Shown piece after piece: positions 11,501 through 23,006 of a stretch of DNA of 64,000 bases. Origin of the DNA: Trichostrongylus colubriformis. Taxonomy: Eukaryota; Nematoda; Chromadorea; Rhabditida; Trichostrongylidae. The stretch covers positions 31,659,994-31,723,993 of the forward strand of contig OZ022259.1 of the NCBI GenBank assembly GCA_963978905.1, in the 5' to 3' direction. The translations under genes were made by a program, and so were the position numbers. The notes beneath the pieces were generated by a model. It made no database searches. It saw nothing but the letters and a program-made list of their open reading frames with translations, and was not told the origin of the DNA. The first letter of the stretch is position 1, and the number at the start of each line of letters is the position of its first letter.

Positions 11501-12026
11501 GCGTTTACTCACTACATGTAAAATCATATAAGCTTGAGAATCGTATGTAAATTCCATTTTATCGCAGGTTCTACATCGATGAATGTACCAACATCTTCGG
11601 GAGCGATTACAACTCGGCGTCAGTAGCGTCAGCTGTTGCGCATGTGAACGACTACTACGGAGGAAGGAATATGGATGTGAGTTTCCCCTCAATTTTCTTG
11701 GATGGTTGTTCATCAAACTTTTGAGGCACCTTTTCAGTCCTCTTACATTATCCTACCAAATGGAAACATCGATCCATGGCATGCACTTGGCAAGCTCAAT
11801 AGCAGTACATCCACTATTCTTCCGGTTGTAATTGACGGTAGGTGACAAAGGTTGACCTGATTGTGTGGAGGAACGAAGGAAACTCTTCATGTGCAAGTTT
11901 CCACTTTCAGGAGCAGCTCATTGTGCCGACATGTACTCGCCATCTTCTACTGATCCTGCTTCGATGGCAGCTGCCCGAAAAACCATCGCAACACAACTTC
12001 AACAGTGGCTTCAATCCATTAACTGA
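5559..12026 (+). CDS. Peptidase family S28 (prolylcarboxypeptidase/thymus-specific serine protease-like), 14 exons
   Basis: Secreted or lysosomal serine carboxypeptidase of family S28, whose members cleave peptides next to proline. Exons: 5559-5653, 5719-5817, 7552-7648, 7795-7885, 7947-8086, 8819-8914, 8973-9108, 9169-9274, 10233-10319, 10391-10499, 10562-10667, 11568-11676, 11738-11837, 11911-12026. All phases join cleanly and give about 495 residues, near the family length. The first exon carries a hydrophobic FLLVAQCAPQ, probably the end of a signal peptide. Then come ENKVDHF, PGGPVFLMLGGE and LEHRYYGQSRP, the nucleophile motif TFGGSYSG (about residue 171, Ser in GGS), NGNIDPWHALG (catalytic Asp) and GAAHCADMYS (catalytic His). 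C. elegans K12H4.7-type proteins are the likely relatives. The initiator exon was not found. The third intron recognised (5818-7551 being the second) and later introns hold transposons. Confidence 0.93.
6695..6827. mobile_element. Small hairpin MITE, Tc1-like TA target
   Basis: A 133-bp near-palindrome starting CAGTCCATTTCACAGCGCT and ending with its complement, AGCGCTGCAAAATGGACTG. It is flanked by TA on both sides (6693-6694 and 6828-6829), as for Tc1/mariner-type insertions. It lies in the 1.7-kb intron of the S28 gene and has no coding capacity. Confidence 0.75.
8093..8768. mobile_element. Palindromic mariner-derived foldback element (copy 1)
   Basis: A 676-bp inverted repeat beginning TTAGGTAGTCTAAAAAG and ending CTTTTCAGACTACCCAA, with a TA duplication at 8091-8092 and 8769-8770. 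Both arms, read inward, encode the same mariner transposase C-terminal remnant (LPYSPDLAPSDYHLF with the third catalytic Asp, then IREMED). The element looks like two mariner 3' ends fused head to head. It is non-autonomous. It begins at the seventh base of an S28 intron and leaves the donor GTAATA intact. Confidence 0.85.
9826..9920. repeat. Dispersed repeat fragment, related to 16385-16465
   Basis: A block with CCCGAAACGGC, CCCCTGCGTCAATAGGCGGG and TGCAGACGGGCG resembles 16385-16465 (CCCGAAAACCCC, CCCCTCTGCGTCACTAGCC, CTGCGGACGAGCG). Both lie in introns of unrelated genes, which suggests a dispersed element of unknown type. Confidence 0.4.
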
Positions 12027-12041
12027 TCTTATTTAAATAGC

Positions 12042-12047
12042 AATAAA
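12042..12047 (+). terminator. Poly(A) signal of the S28 gene
   Basis: AATAAA 16 bases after the stop codon of the S28 gene, a normal spacing for nematode mRNAs. Confidence 0.7.
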
Positions 12048-13866
12048 TTCTATATTTCGTAATGACGACAGAATTACTCTTTTCAAAATACTTTTGCATC
12101 CTGAAATAGATCCAAATTCAGTCCAATTTTCCACTGATAATTGCTACCATAATAGAGAACCGTAGAAAGTTAGCACATGTTGTTTCCATTAGAAGAAAAG
12201 AAAAGTGCCCCGGCATCGTCAGCAGACGCATCAAAGGCACCGCTGAGGGTAATTTTGGCGTGTTGCACAAAGTCACGCAACAGTGGAGAAAAAACTGATT
12301 GGAACGGTCAAAAACCGGAGACCAGGATCCTTTCCCTACCAGCGATAATCATCGAGAACATGTCTTCACGATTTTTAAATCAGTGGAGAGGTGGCGCAGA
12401 CGGCGAGGTTAGTTAACAATAAGTTAGCGCAGCCAAAGCTACCCACCCTCCATGGCTGCTGCGCTCACGGTTCTCACCACAAAAAAATGTACACAGCCGA
12501 GGCGGTGGTAAAGAGCCTTATCGTTAGTGCGCCTTAGGTGAGCGTGAGTCTTGCCACAGATCACCTTTAAAAGTCGCTTCACTATTCATGGAAATCAAGT
12601 CCCTTGCGCAACAAAACACCATGGATCGACAGCTCCAGCACCTGGCTAATCTCTTCACGTGAACGAACAGTCTTCTCATTAATACTTTTCGTAAATCAAA
12701 TACTTTTCACATGAAAAAAAAAATTCCAAAGCCATAGCTATGACATCATTCTAATTGAATGTCCTACCATAAAATTTACATTTAAACTTGCAGTTATCGT
12801 CAAAAGGATGGGTACGTTAGTAGAAAGGCGTTGAGTGGATGCGAAATCTAAGGTTCCTTGGGGCACTGGGGAGGCGCTGAGGGCATGGGTGGTGTATCCA
12901 TAGGCCACATTCATACCTTGCGGTGCCATCGGCAGGGCGTGCTTGCGTGTCTCTGCGTTTCCGCCTGTGCCACCCTGCCTCGTTGTCTCCGTCGCCTTTG
13001 CACCTCCCCCGTGCCACCCTGCCTAGCTGCCTTCAAAACCCGCCACCTCCTTGCCGGTATGAAGTATGAACGCGGTCAGGATTTTGCTCCGCGGCATGCC
13101 ACGCGACTTGTGCGAGGTGGATGCGTTGGTATTGTTGGGTCATAAAGCGACCACAGAACACCTCTACCATCATCGTTAGTACTCATTAGTGCTGCATGCC
13201 ATATGCGGCCGTGCAAAAACTTGATGTAAAGGTATACATCCTGAGCACATGAACTGCTGTTGGATGTCGTTCCTCATAGCTCATAACATATTCAACCGAA
13301 ATGGGCAAAGAATATGCTTCCGTGCGAACTCAGGAGTATTCAGTTCATTCACACGTATCACATTTCTAACACTTTACGCAGTGTGTAGGTCTACGATTCG
13401 CTGAATAATGCTGTTGTGGAAGCTCCTACTTCTAATTTTTCCAGGTATTTATTTTGAAAATACTCATCACAAGTTTGGACCCGACGAATGTTAATTTTTA
13501 CTATTTTTCCACGCCCCAATAGACACGCGTTTGAGTAGTTGTGCGTAGGACAACTAGTCGGAGCATTTGACTTAGTCAGGAGAATTGTAATCGGATCACT
13601 CGTCAAGGCAACAACGAGTAAAAATGGGGAATGATCATCAGATTCCCTCTAGGAATAAATTGCGAGCACCGCGTATCAGTCCAAGCACAAGCATTGCGTC
13701 ACCTGAAGTTTTTTTTGAAAAATACTCTCTCCTTGGAGAGAACTTCGAACGGGTCCCTTCTTATTGTTTACAAGAGAAGAGACGTTAATAATGACACTTT
13801 TTGCTCGAAGAAGACGAACGGGATGGCAGTTGGCCTCGACCAACTTCGTTCTGAGTCATGCCGTGC
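12048..13866. other. Intergenic, no recognised gene
   Basis: No exon, RNA gene or complete transposon recognised. The signal-peptide exon of the downstream channel gene may lie here or up to 15261, but I could not identify it. Confidence 0.4.
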
Positions 13867-15126
13867 TTGAAGAGTCGTCCAGGGGGAACTGAGTTTTCTG
13901 TTACCCATATATTAGGTTGTCCCAAAAGCCTTGTAGGATTTTTCCAAAAAAAATCAATAACTCCTGTTTACTACGAGGCAGGTCTAGGCAGTTCAGGAAT
14001 ATGGTAGAACGTTCTCTAAGCTTTCTACTAAAATATATATTGACCCACCAGATTCCATGGAGAGAGCTACAGTGCCTGTAGTCGATACCCACCCAACACG
14101 CGGTGTCATCTATTATGAGCTGTCTTGCGGCACCAAAGCGACGGAAGCTTGCCACTCCATCAACGCTGCATTGGGCAAGCGAGATCGACTTGGAAGACAA
14201 ACCACGTCTGGGCTGTGCTACGTCTGCGACGCTGAAAGATTGCTTTTCCATGAGGTGCTGGTACAAAGCGAGACAGTCACCGCTACCATATGCACCCACC
14301 AGCTCCAGCAGCTCGCCGTCGCTGTTCGAGAAAAGCTCTAAACAGGTCCGCGGTCAAGGTCCGCGGTCACCCTCCCATAACGACGCCCCCTCCGATTTCA
14401 CGAAAAGTACCCAGGCCAAGCTACAGGAGCTCGGCTGGGATGTGCTGCCCCACCCGCTATATTCTCCAGACATTGCCCCTTCTGACTATCACCTTACCCA
14501 TGTTCTTGAATCCTTCTTGGCCAAGAGAAAATTCGTTGATAATGACATGCTTGCAAAGTGATCGCTGACTTCATCGACTCCCAAAACTCAGGGTTCCGGG
14601 AGGAGGGAATTAACGATTTACCTATGAGGTGGCAGAGTGTTATCGGTAACTATGGTGAATACGATGTTGCCTAATGTTGTTTGTTGGAAGAAATAATAAT
14701 GAAAAATAGTGGTCGAAAAAATCCTACAAGACTTTTGGGACAACCTAATATATATGTTGCATTCACCTAATGTGGGCCACATGCAAAGTTTTACGCGAAA
14801 AAGTATATATCCGGCTAAGATACAGCACCCAAAGTCTCCACCTCGTGAGCGGGGCCTCCGAGTAAGTGTCCGCCGCGGTCGGAAACGCATTTTGTAGGAA
14901 CATAAAGTTCGCCAACAGTCCTATTTTCCGTTCCTAACTGCAGCTGACAAGGGGACGGGGCTCCTACTTGGAGACCCCCCCCACCGCGGCTAGAATTTGG
15001 GGAGCTGCACCTTAGCCGAATTCTCAGTTTTTCGCGTGGAGCTTTGCAAGAAGCCCTTATTAGACAAATACAACATGAATATAAGGGTAACGAAGAAGCT
15101 CATTTTCCGTGGACGATTCTTTTAGG
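13867..15126. mobile_element. MITE of the GTCCACGG family, split by a mariner insertion
   Basis: The left end (GAAGAGTCGTCCAGG...GAGTTTTCTGTTACCC, 13870-13907) and the right end (GGGTAACGAAGAAGCTC...CCGTGGACGATTCTTTTA) are inverted copies of each other. They match full copies at 49017-49447 and 57430-57863. Between them sits a mariner element with a TA duplication, so the original MITE was about 420 bp. The interior shares CCTAATGTGGGCC and CTAAGATACAGCACC with the other copies. Confidence 0.8.
13912..14748 (+). mobile_element. Defective mariner element nested in the MITE
   Basis: An 837-bp element with 30-bp terminal repeats starting TTAGGTTGTCCCAAAAG, flanked by TA (13910-13911 and 14749-14750). 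The plus strand retains scrambled mariner transposase: a linker piece (IDLEDKPRLG) and the catalytic-core end LGWDVLPHPLYSPDIAPSDY with the third Asp, around 14430-14490. The first and second catalytic blocks are deleted or out of frame, so it is non-autonomous. Confidence 0.88.
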
Positions 15127-15261
15127 ATTCCCACTCACCCATCTGGTGTATATAACGCTTTTTCGATTTAGAGAGTGGCTTGCTAAAACCCGTCTGTGTG
15201 CTCGCGGGCCTGAATGAACAATCTCTCAGTCATGCTAAGCCTAGCGCCTATCTACTTTCAG

Positions 15262-18200
15262 GGCTAAAAGCTGAGTCTCCTGTGACGGCACTGGTACGTC
15301 ATCTCTTGGAAAACGGTTACAATGAAAACGATCGTCCTGTGATGGACGACACCGACACCATCAATTTGACAATCAGCGCCAATGGATTGAGCCTTTTGCG
15401 AATGGTTTAGCCTTTCAAAGATCGATAGTCCCTTGTCTACTGATAACATTCTAGGATCAAGCAGAAGAGACCGCCATTTTCTCAGCGGAATTCATTCTCG
15501 AATGGACAGATGCCTTCCTTAAATGGAATCCCGATGAACACGATGGCCAGACGAGAGTGAAAATCAAAGAAATAAAGATATGGCGACCAGATGTGACTGT
15601 TTCAACCAGGTAGCCTTACTAGGAATCAGATCAGGCACTCTCAGCTGTCATGCTTTTGCAGTATCTCCAAAGAGATGCTGCTGGATCCGAACGAACGCTA
15701 CTTGGACGTATACTTTGATGGTAGAGTAAGACAGAGTGTTTATGCAGTCTATACAAATCTCTGCAACATGAATGTATGTAAAAGTCTCGAGATTTCCATA
15801 AAAATTGAAAACGATGAACTTGAGGTGAACATTTTCCCCTATGACTCTCAAATATGTACGATCGATATTGGTCCATGGTCCTACACCGACGATGAGATAC
15901 ACACGACGCCAGGTGAGAGCATCGAAGAAGCGCGTGATGGCTTTGAGGTAGGCTGCTATCGTTCCTGAGGTTTCAAATGTAGCGCACGTTATCTCATCAT
16001 TATTCTTTCTGATTCCCTTTCAAGGGTAACAGTGAATGGGATTTTACTGCACTCATCGCCTCACAGAAGTTTTCGAATGACAGCGACGTCGACTTTCATT
16101 TCACTGATGCCAGGTTCCAGGTCAGTATCACGCTTCCGAAAGCTTTAATCAAAATTGATGCTACTGAAGGAGGGGGGAGGGCTAATGCTAAGGGTCAAAG
16201 TGCGGACTAATGAAGCTTCAGCTAGATCAGCCTTAGTTGGTGAGAACAAACCTCTCGAAAGAAAGATTCAAAGGCACTGAGAGGGGTCAATTTGGCAGAC
16301 AGTGGAATATAAAAGTAGGCATGCGCAGCTGTGCAATAGTGGAGAAAGAACATAGAGAAATGGCATAAACAAACGAGAAACAAACAAACCAGGGACCCGA
16401 AAACCCCTTCTTTCTCGCGCCCCTCTGCGTCACTAGCCGGGGTAGACTGCGGACGAGCGAATAGGGCAAATCAGTCCTCTGCGAATACTGTCCCGGTGGA
16501 CGATTCCTTTTATTAGGTCGAACCATAATTTCTGTTACACTATGACGAAAAATTTCAAATTTATTTTTCTTAATTTATGTCTAACTTCAGTCAACAAAAT
16601 ATGTACCATTATGATCACCAATATATTGCCAGCGAATAGGGAGATAATAGATGCTTGGCTTATAGAAGTCTGGGGATTTCTGGTCGAAGAAAGTCAGGAG
16701 GTCGATTTTGAGATCATCGTCATCTTTGAACTGCCGTCCGTCGAGGAAGTGGGTCAGAGATCGGAATAGGTGGTAGTCAGTTGGGACCATGCCCGGAGAT
16801 TACGTTGGACGGGGGAGCTTCGTCCAACCAAGGTCCTGGATCTTTTGACACGTCAACTTTGCCACATGTGGGCGAGCGTTGTCGTGGAGGAAGAAGTCTC
16901 GGTCCATTTTTCCGGTAAGTTTTGCGGCTACTGTGTCCAATTGCCTACAGTAGAGATCGCCAGTGACTGCCGTGTTGAATGGTAATAGTTTCCCTTTTTT
17001 TGAAAATTTAGAAAAAAACATTTTTTTCTCTGTGCAATTTTTTGAAAATTTTTCTGTTTCAATTTGAGCAGTTCGAGCCATCGGGTTGCCGCCATATGAG
17101 GGACAGTACCTGGGTCCATCGACTGGTTGATTCGGTTAGTGGCCTTGCATGCTGAGGAACCGGGGCGGTGTTCGTGAATTTCGCACATCTCGCGAAATTG
17201 TCGTAGATTCACTGCTAGTTGAAGCCATAGAGAATCTGAATGTGTTGATCAGTAGCCCTTTTCAGTCACTTCATATACCCCCCACTACCAAATATTCCCG
17301 AAGCTTCCACAGTTTTCCCCAAGAGTGTAACAGAAATTATGGTTCAACCTAATAGTTGCAGCATTGGCCATATGTTGTGGAAGAATAGTCGTGACGGTGT
17401 AGCAATGAGTGATTCTCGGCTTTCATCTTCGCGGCGACCATCATAGAATTCCTTTTGGCGAAAGTTTTCGAAAGGGGTGTGACTGATGAAGGTTTATTTT
17501 CAGCTTTACGTGTCACGACGTCCCCAGTTCTACTTGTGGGTGCTGCTGATTCCCACTTTTGTTATCACTACCGTGTCCATATTTGGTCTATTCATACCGA
17601 CGAATTCACTGGGAGATCGTGAAGAAAGGGTGAGTGCGACAACGGCTTTCTTCATGGCTTTCACGTACTTAGAGTGAATTCAGGTGAATCTCGGCATAAC
17701 CACACTGCTTTCGTCTGCGGTCATTCTTGAGATCGTTGCCAACTCGATGCCAAAAGCATCAGCACTTCCTCTTCTCGGTAACGGTCTTCGATTTTCGATA
17801 AAATCCGCCTCTCAACGGTCACCACCCTACCCTCTGATTGAATCTTCAGGAAACTTCATTTTGGCGGAGATTTTCGTCGTAGCTGCCGGTGTGCTCTGCT
17901 CCGTACTGACCTTGACTCTTCATCACAGGGCCAATACCCGTCGCTGGAGACCTAAACCGTGGATGCTAAAGCTCCTTGGACTGACCGTGAGTCTCAAAGA
18001 TGTTTTTCTACTGCTTAGACAGTGTGCACACTGGATCACTGGGTAGTAATTTGACCGATTACGGTAACTTTTGCTCAGGCAGCATTCATACATGGTGACG
18101 CGATTGCGATCATAGCTAAATACCCATAAGGGCTCCTAATCGGTATATTCGCAGCTGCTCCTGCACTGAGAACATTGTCACGATCAATACTGTTGGCACA

Positions 18201-19528
18201 CTGGTGGTGATAGTATGCGACAGGACACCAGAATTGGGTCATGTTATACGGATGGACGGGAGGCACACTCCTAAGCGTGGCCTATTCACAACGGGAGTGG
18301 CAAGGCACTTGCCGCATACTGTGACGCAATTCGCATGGCGCAGTGACTCAATCCGAGTGTCTTGTTGCACACCCTTGACCATGGCAGTGCACACCTAGCA
18401 CTGAGAACGATCTCGATTGCGTCGCCGTGTACGGTTGCAGTCCTATTAGGTTGCCGGGAAAGTTCTTTCGTTTTTTGAAACTTGCTTTTTCCCCTCAAAG
18501 CTGCTTTCCAGAAATTTCTTCTGTACATATATATGTAGTACAAGTTCTCACGCATCTATAGGTATTATTGTCTTCCATCTCCCGGATAACCTTTTTCGGC
18601 AAAATAAACACATCAAAGGTCAACCTCATTTTCAATCCAAAAATTATAAAAAAAATTTTCTCTGAATGGCGTTAGACGGGGAAAGGAAAAGGTGATAATC
18701 CGATGGAGCAAGATCAGGGCTATAAGGTGGATGGGGTAGCAATTTTTATCCAAGCTCGAGAATTTTTTGGCGAGTCATTTTTCAATAGTGGTAAAAAAAT
18801 TTTCTAATTTTTTTTTCAAAAATTTTTGAGCTTGGATAAAAATTGCTGCCTTATAGCCCTGATCTTGCTCCATCGGATTATCACCTTTTCCTTTCCCTGT
18901 CTAACGCCATTCAAAGAAAAAAAATTGGAATTGAAAATGAGGTGACTTTTGATATTTTTATTTTGCCGAAAAGGGTTATCCGGGAGATGGAAGACAACAA
19001 TGCCTATAGATGCGTGAGAACTTGTACTACATATATATGTACAGAAGAAATTCTGGAAAGCAGTTTTGAGGGAAAAAAGCAAGTTTTTAAAAAACGAAAG
19101 AACTTTCCCGACAACCTAATACATGAATGAGAATCGCTTCGTTGAAATTTCAGGGCTCTAACAAGTTCATTTCAAAGAAGTGCGATAGAATGAAAAGGAC
19201 AAAAACAGGAACGTCTAACGCTGAACTGGCAAAGTGAGCTTGAGCCGATTTCGATCTAATCCCTCGATTACTGTTTTTCATGAATTATCCGAGCACTGCA
19301 GTTCAAGAATTTCCGTATTGACTTTCTTGAGCTTTACATTTCAGTACTCCATGGCTGACTGAATTTTTGGTTTCGCTTCGATCACTTATTGCCTACATTG
19401 ATGAGGAGGAAGTCGACCGTCTAAGGGAGATCGCTTGGCTGAAACTGTTTGATCGACTCGATTCGCTGCTCCTCGTCATATTCCTAATCACGAACTGTAT
19501 AGTGACTGTTGTTGTTTGTTCTCATTGA
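15262..19528 (+). CDS. Cys-loop ligand-gated ion channel subunit (nematode LGC type), gene 1
   Basis: Membrane subunit of a pentameric ligand-gated channel. Exons: 15262-15404, 15455-15609, 15662-15773, 15825-15947, 16025-16120, 17504-17629, 17684-17777, 17850-17986, 19154-19233, 19345-19528; about 415 residues plus a missing N-terminal exon. The extracellular domain has ENDRPV, KIWRPDV and the cys-loop CNMNVNIFPYDSQIC (C-x13-C), then GNSEW. TM1 is WVLLIPTFVITTVSIFG. TM2 follows EERVNLGITTLLS, with Glu at -1' (the cation-channel signature by the usual rule). TM3 is AEIFVVAAGVLCSVLTL and TM4 is LLLVIFLITNCIVTVVV just before the stop. There is no vicinal Cys pair. The ligand is unknown. The cys-loop depends on removing a 51-base stop-free intron. 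Introns 5 and 8 carry transposons. Confidence 0.92.
15774..15824 (+). other. 51-base stop-free intron inside the cys-loop of channel gene 1
   Basis: It starts GTATGT and ends CTTGAG, is a multiple of three and has no stop, so it reads through as protein. Removing it brings the cysteine of CNMN to exactly 13 residues before the cysteine of FPYDSQIC, the diagnostic cys-loop spacing. Keeping it would insert 17 residues. The acceptor is weak for a nematode, so partial retention is possible. Confidence 0.75.
16385..16465. repeat. Dispersed repeat fragment, related to 9826-9920
   Basis: See 9826-9920. The two copies share CCCGAAA and CCCCTGCGTCA-like tracts. This copy lies in channel gene 1 just before a MITE terminal fragment (GTGGACGATTCCTTTTA, 16496-16512). 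Confidence 0.35.
16513..17352 (-). mobile_element. Internally deleted mariner element, family B (copy 1)
   Basis: An 840-bp element starting TTAGGTCGAACCATAATTTC and ending with its complement, with TA at 16511-16512 and 17353-17354. The minus strand encodes the C-terminal half of a mariner transposase: NTAVTGDLYCRQLD, FFLHDNARPHVAKL (second catalytic Asp) and TDYHLFRSL. The part with the first Asp is gone. It lies in intron 5 of channel gene 1. The same deletion is present in the copy at 51274-52123. Confidence 0.88.
18446..19119. mobile_element. Palindromic mariner-derived foldback element (copy 2)
   Basis: A 674-bp inverted repeat of the same family as 8093-8768: TTAGGTTGCCGGGAAAG at one end, CTTTCCCGACAACCTAA at the other, TA at 18444-18445 and 19120-19121. 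Each arm carries LPYSPDLAPSDYHLF. It lies in an intron of channel gene 1. Confidence 0.87.
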
Positions 19529-20424
19529 TGTTGTGCGTTGAATGATTGCCCTACAGTTCTTCCCGTCAGTTGGTTCCCTCACTTACATACTGGGGGCGTA
19601 GGATGCAGACGGACCATTACATCTCGGTGTTTGAATTTATCCATGATTATAAGTGAAAGACGTCAGAATGGCATACTGTAATCAACATGAATTTATTTAC
19701 GTACTTATTTATTTATTACACGTACAGAACATGTGGGTGGACAATGTTATATAAGTTATCAACGTCACCAAAGTAAACGATAAGTTGTATGAATTGATAT
19801 AAAGTTGCTGTAAATTCACACAAGGCGCTCCATCCATATCCCTTATTTTCATTTGACAGTCTATCATTTATTCTAATGTATTCGACAAATTTGATTTTAC
19901 TTTGGGTTATGAGCTTTAGCAGATGTCTGGCAACAAACTGTGTACTGCTTCTGGTCTGACATGCTGAACTTTAGCATTCAATTCACTAGCAAGAATCCTA
20001 GAGCTGTATCAATGTGTCTCTTTTAACCATGATTGGAGTATGATTTGGGTATGATGAAATAAAAAGTAATTTCATTCATTTTCCTAGTGCTTCAACCAAT
20101 TTGTCTTCGTTCATGTCGTGGTTGAACCGCCCACGCTCAGTACCGTTTTTCCCCGACTTGTAATGCTCTTTTCCCTCTACCCGCATATGTCGCTGATATC
20201 ACACTGGTTGTTTCGTTCACTTTTTTCCTTACTTTCTTTTTTGGATGGCTTTGCTTCGTCACTTCTGGTTCTGATTGTTTAATCATACTTGTCTGTGACT
20301 TTTCTGTCATCAACACTTCCGGTTCCACTTGGAACTCTTTGGGTTCCCTCGTGTTCTTCCCCTCATCTCAGCAAGGCTCCATTCTCTTCGATTCAAGTTT
20401 CTTGCATAGCATGGCTTAAGGCCA
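19529..20424. other. Intergenic, no recognised gene
   Basis: AT-rich 3' flank of channel gene 1. A lysine-rich minus-strand frame at 20137-20328 has no recognisable family and no splice support. I do not call it. Confidence 0.4.
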
Positions 20425-20436
20425 AGCTGGTTACAT
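20425..20436 (+). repeat. Left target-site duplication of the RTE-like element
   Basis: AGCTGGTTACAT, repeated exactly at 23557-23568 in direct orientation on the other side of the element. Confidence 0.85.
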
Positions 20437-20450
20437 CTTCTTCTTCTTCT

Positions 20451-23006
20451 TCAGCGTCGATCCCGCTCTGTTGCAGGGTCCGCATATCTGGACTTCCGTC
20501 TCCATTCCTCTCGATTTGTTGCGTCACCTGGATGAAGGCCGCGTTTCTTCATGTCTTGATGAAGGGTATCGGCCCATCGCTGTCTCGGTCTTCCTCTCGG
20601 CCTCTTGCCTATCACCTCCGTTTCGTATCCAATACGGGCGACGCTCTCAACATTAGCTCTAAGTACGTGGCCGAACCATCGAAGTCTTCTCTCTCGCATC
20701 TTCTCGTCGATGGGAGCGATGCCATATCGCCTTCGGATGTCCACGTTGGTCACTGTGTCAAGTCTCGTGAGACCGGAGATCCAGCGCAGCATTTTCGTTT
20801 CCATAGTTCCGAGCTTTCGCTCCGTCTCTTTCGTTGCCGGCCAGGTTTCCGAGGCGTAGAGGGCGACAGGTCTTACGATTGTGCGATACACTTTTGACTT
20901 AAGCCTGTCGCCGATCTTACGGTCGCATAGGACTCCCGTTGTCGTTTTCCACTTTTTCCAAGCGGCGCTGATGCGTGAAGTGGCCTCGTGCCGAAGGTTT
21001 CCGTCTTCGCTCACTGTTGAGCCCAGGTATTTGAAGTGGCTGGCGCGAGGCATCGTCTCGCCACTGATTTGGATGGAGCCAGCTTCTGCAGTATCCGTCG
21101 TCAGGTACTCCGTCTTCTTGATGTTAAGTCGGAGACCGTATCGTGCCAAGCGGTCTTTCCATCTCTGAACTTGCCGCTGCAGCTCCATCTTCGTCTCTGC
21201 TGCCAACACCACATCGTCTGCGTAAAGCAGCGTCCACGGGATGGGTTGCTGCAGGTCACGGGTGATCGCGTCCATCACGATTATGAAGAGAAGAGGGGAC
21301 AGGGCGGAGCCTTGGTGAACACCAACGCTGATGCAGAAATCTTTCGATGTCCCGGCAGCTGTACGAACTCTACTTTTCGTGTTGACGTAGAGGAGCTGAA
21401 CCCATCGGACGATATGCTCTGGAACTCCATGTATTCTCAGTGAAAACCAGATGAGTTCGTGGGGGACTCGATCGAACGCTTTCTCGAGATCGAGGAAAGC
21501 CAAGTGAAGAGGTTTCCCTTTCTCACGATGCTTTTCCATGAGGAGCCGCACTGCATGGATGGCATCAACTGTGCCGCAGTTCTTGACGAAACCGCACTGG
21601 TTGATGCTGATGTTGATTATACCTCGAATCCGTGCGTCTACAATTCGCTCGAAAATTTTCATCGTGTGGGCGAGTAGTCGGATTGGGCGGTAGTTACTGC
21701 AGTCGGCCGGATCTCCTTTCTTTTTCCATATCGGTATCGTGACGCTGTTGCTCCACTCGGCCGGCGCACGGTTCTGCTCCACGATTTTGTTGAAGAAGTC
21801 CGCGAGCCACGGAGCAGGGTTCCAGCTGCTCTCCTTCCACAGCTCCGCGGCAATGTCGTCGGAGCCGCTCGCCTTCCCAGCTTTCATAGGCTTCAGTGCT
21901 GTCGCCACCTCTGATGATGTGATCCTCTGCACAGGCCCGTGGGTAGGTTCAATGGTCGGTAGCGGTGGATGCGGGAACTCTTGCGTTGAGATGCCCTCGA
22001 AATATGCTCGCCATCTCTCCAGGACACTTCTTTTGTCCGTAAGCAGAGTGCCGTTCGTGTCATTGATACCGAAAAACTTTTCAATGTCCTCCGTTTTCTG
22101 GTGTCTTGCGCGGATGAGACGGTAGACGTCTCTCTCGCCCTGCCATGTGTTCAGTTTGTCGTAAAGCTCTTTCTCCTTGTCGGCCTTCGCTGCTGCCACT
22201 GTTTTCTTCGCGACTCTCCTTGCCTCGTGGTACTTTGCGAGATCAGCCGGATTTCGTGTGACAAGGTAAGCATGGTACAGTCTCTTCTTCTCTCGTACCG
22301 CCTTCTTCACGTCGTCGGTCCATATCCACGTTTTCTTGTCTATGAAGCGTCTACCCGGCTTTGTTGTCCCAAGTTCACCACATATAACGTTGCTGATTGC
22401 CGCGGTGGCCAGCTTCCACGTCTCGTCGATATCGTTTGTGACTGGTGGGAGGTGGATAAGAGGGATGACATAATCCTTCTTCTCTGTCCACTTCCACCAC
22501 TTCACTCTTGCAGCTCCTGTCCTCTCCACGCGTCCTGCCCTTGGAGGGGCAACGGCCATGTCGACGACGAGTGGTCTATGCTGAGTCGCAACAGTTTCAT
22601 GGGGTAGGACCTTCGCGTCGTGGGCCAAACGAGCGTGTCGGCGACGGATAAGGACGAAATCGATCTGCGTCGAACAGCCTCCACTATAGTACGTTGCGAG
22701 GTTGGTTGACCGTTTCATGAAAAACGTGTTGACGATAATGAGTTCGTTTGCTTCCGCGTATTCAAGAATGCGGTCGCCATCCTCGTTTCGTATTCCGTAT
22801 CCGTATCCTCCGTGTGCTCGATGGCCATCACTGGTAGAACCGACATGTCCATTCAGGTCCCCCAACACAATGAGCGTCTCCTCCTCCGGAACGTCGTTCG
22901 TCTTCGCATCGAGCAGCTCCCAGAAGGCGTCTTTAATGACGTCGCTGCATCCAGACTGTGGGGCATAGGCAGAGAAGGTGCAGACGAGTGTTATTGACGA
23001 TAACAA
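20451..23006 (-). pseudogene. RTE-like endonuclease C-terminus and reverse transcriptase
   Basis: An open minus-strand frame of 851 codons. It starts in the endonuclease (VLGDLNGHVG, CSTQIDFVLIRR, THRPLVVDM-like block with QHRPLV). Then come RT motifs AFLDLEKAFDRVPHEL, VGVHQGSALSPLL and LLYADDVVLA (catalytic Asp pair), and a C-terminal RPRGRPRQRWADTL segment typical of nematode elements of this type. It stops 14 bases before the 3' boundary of the element. All RT catalytic residues are present. The true protein starts upstream in another frame, so this is a continuation broken by one indel. Confidence 0.9.
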
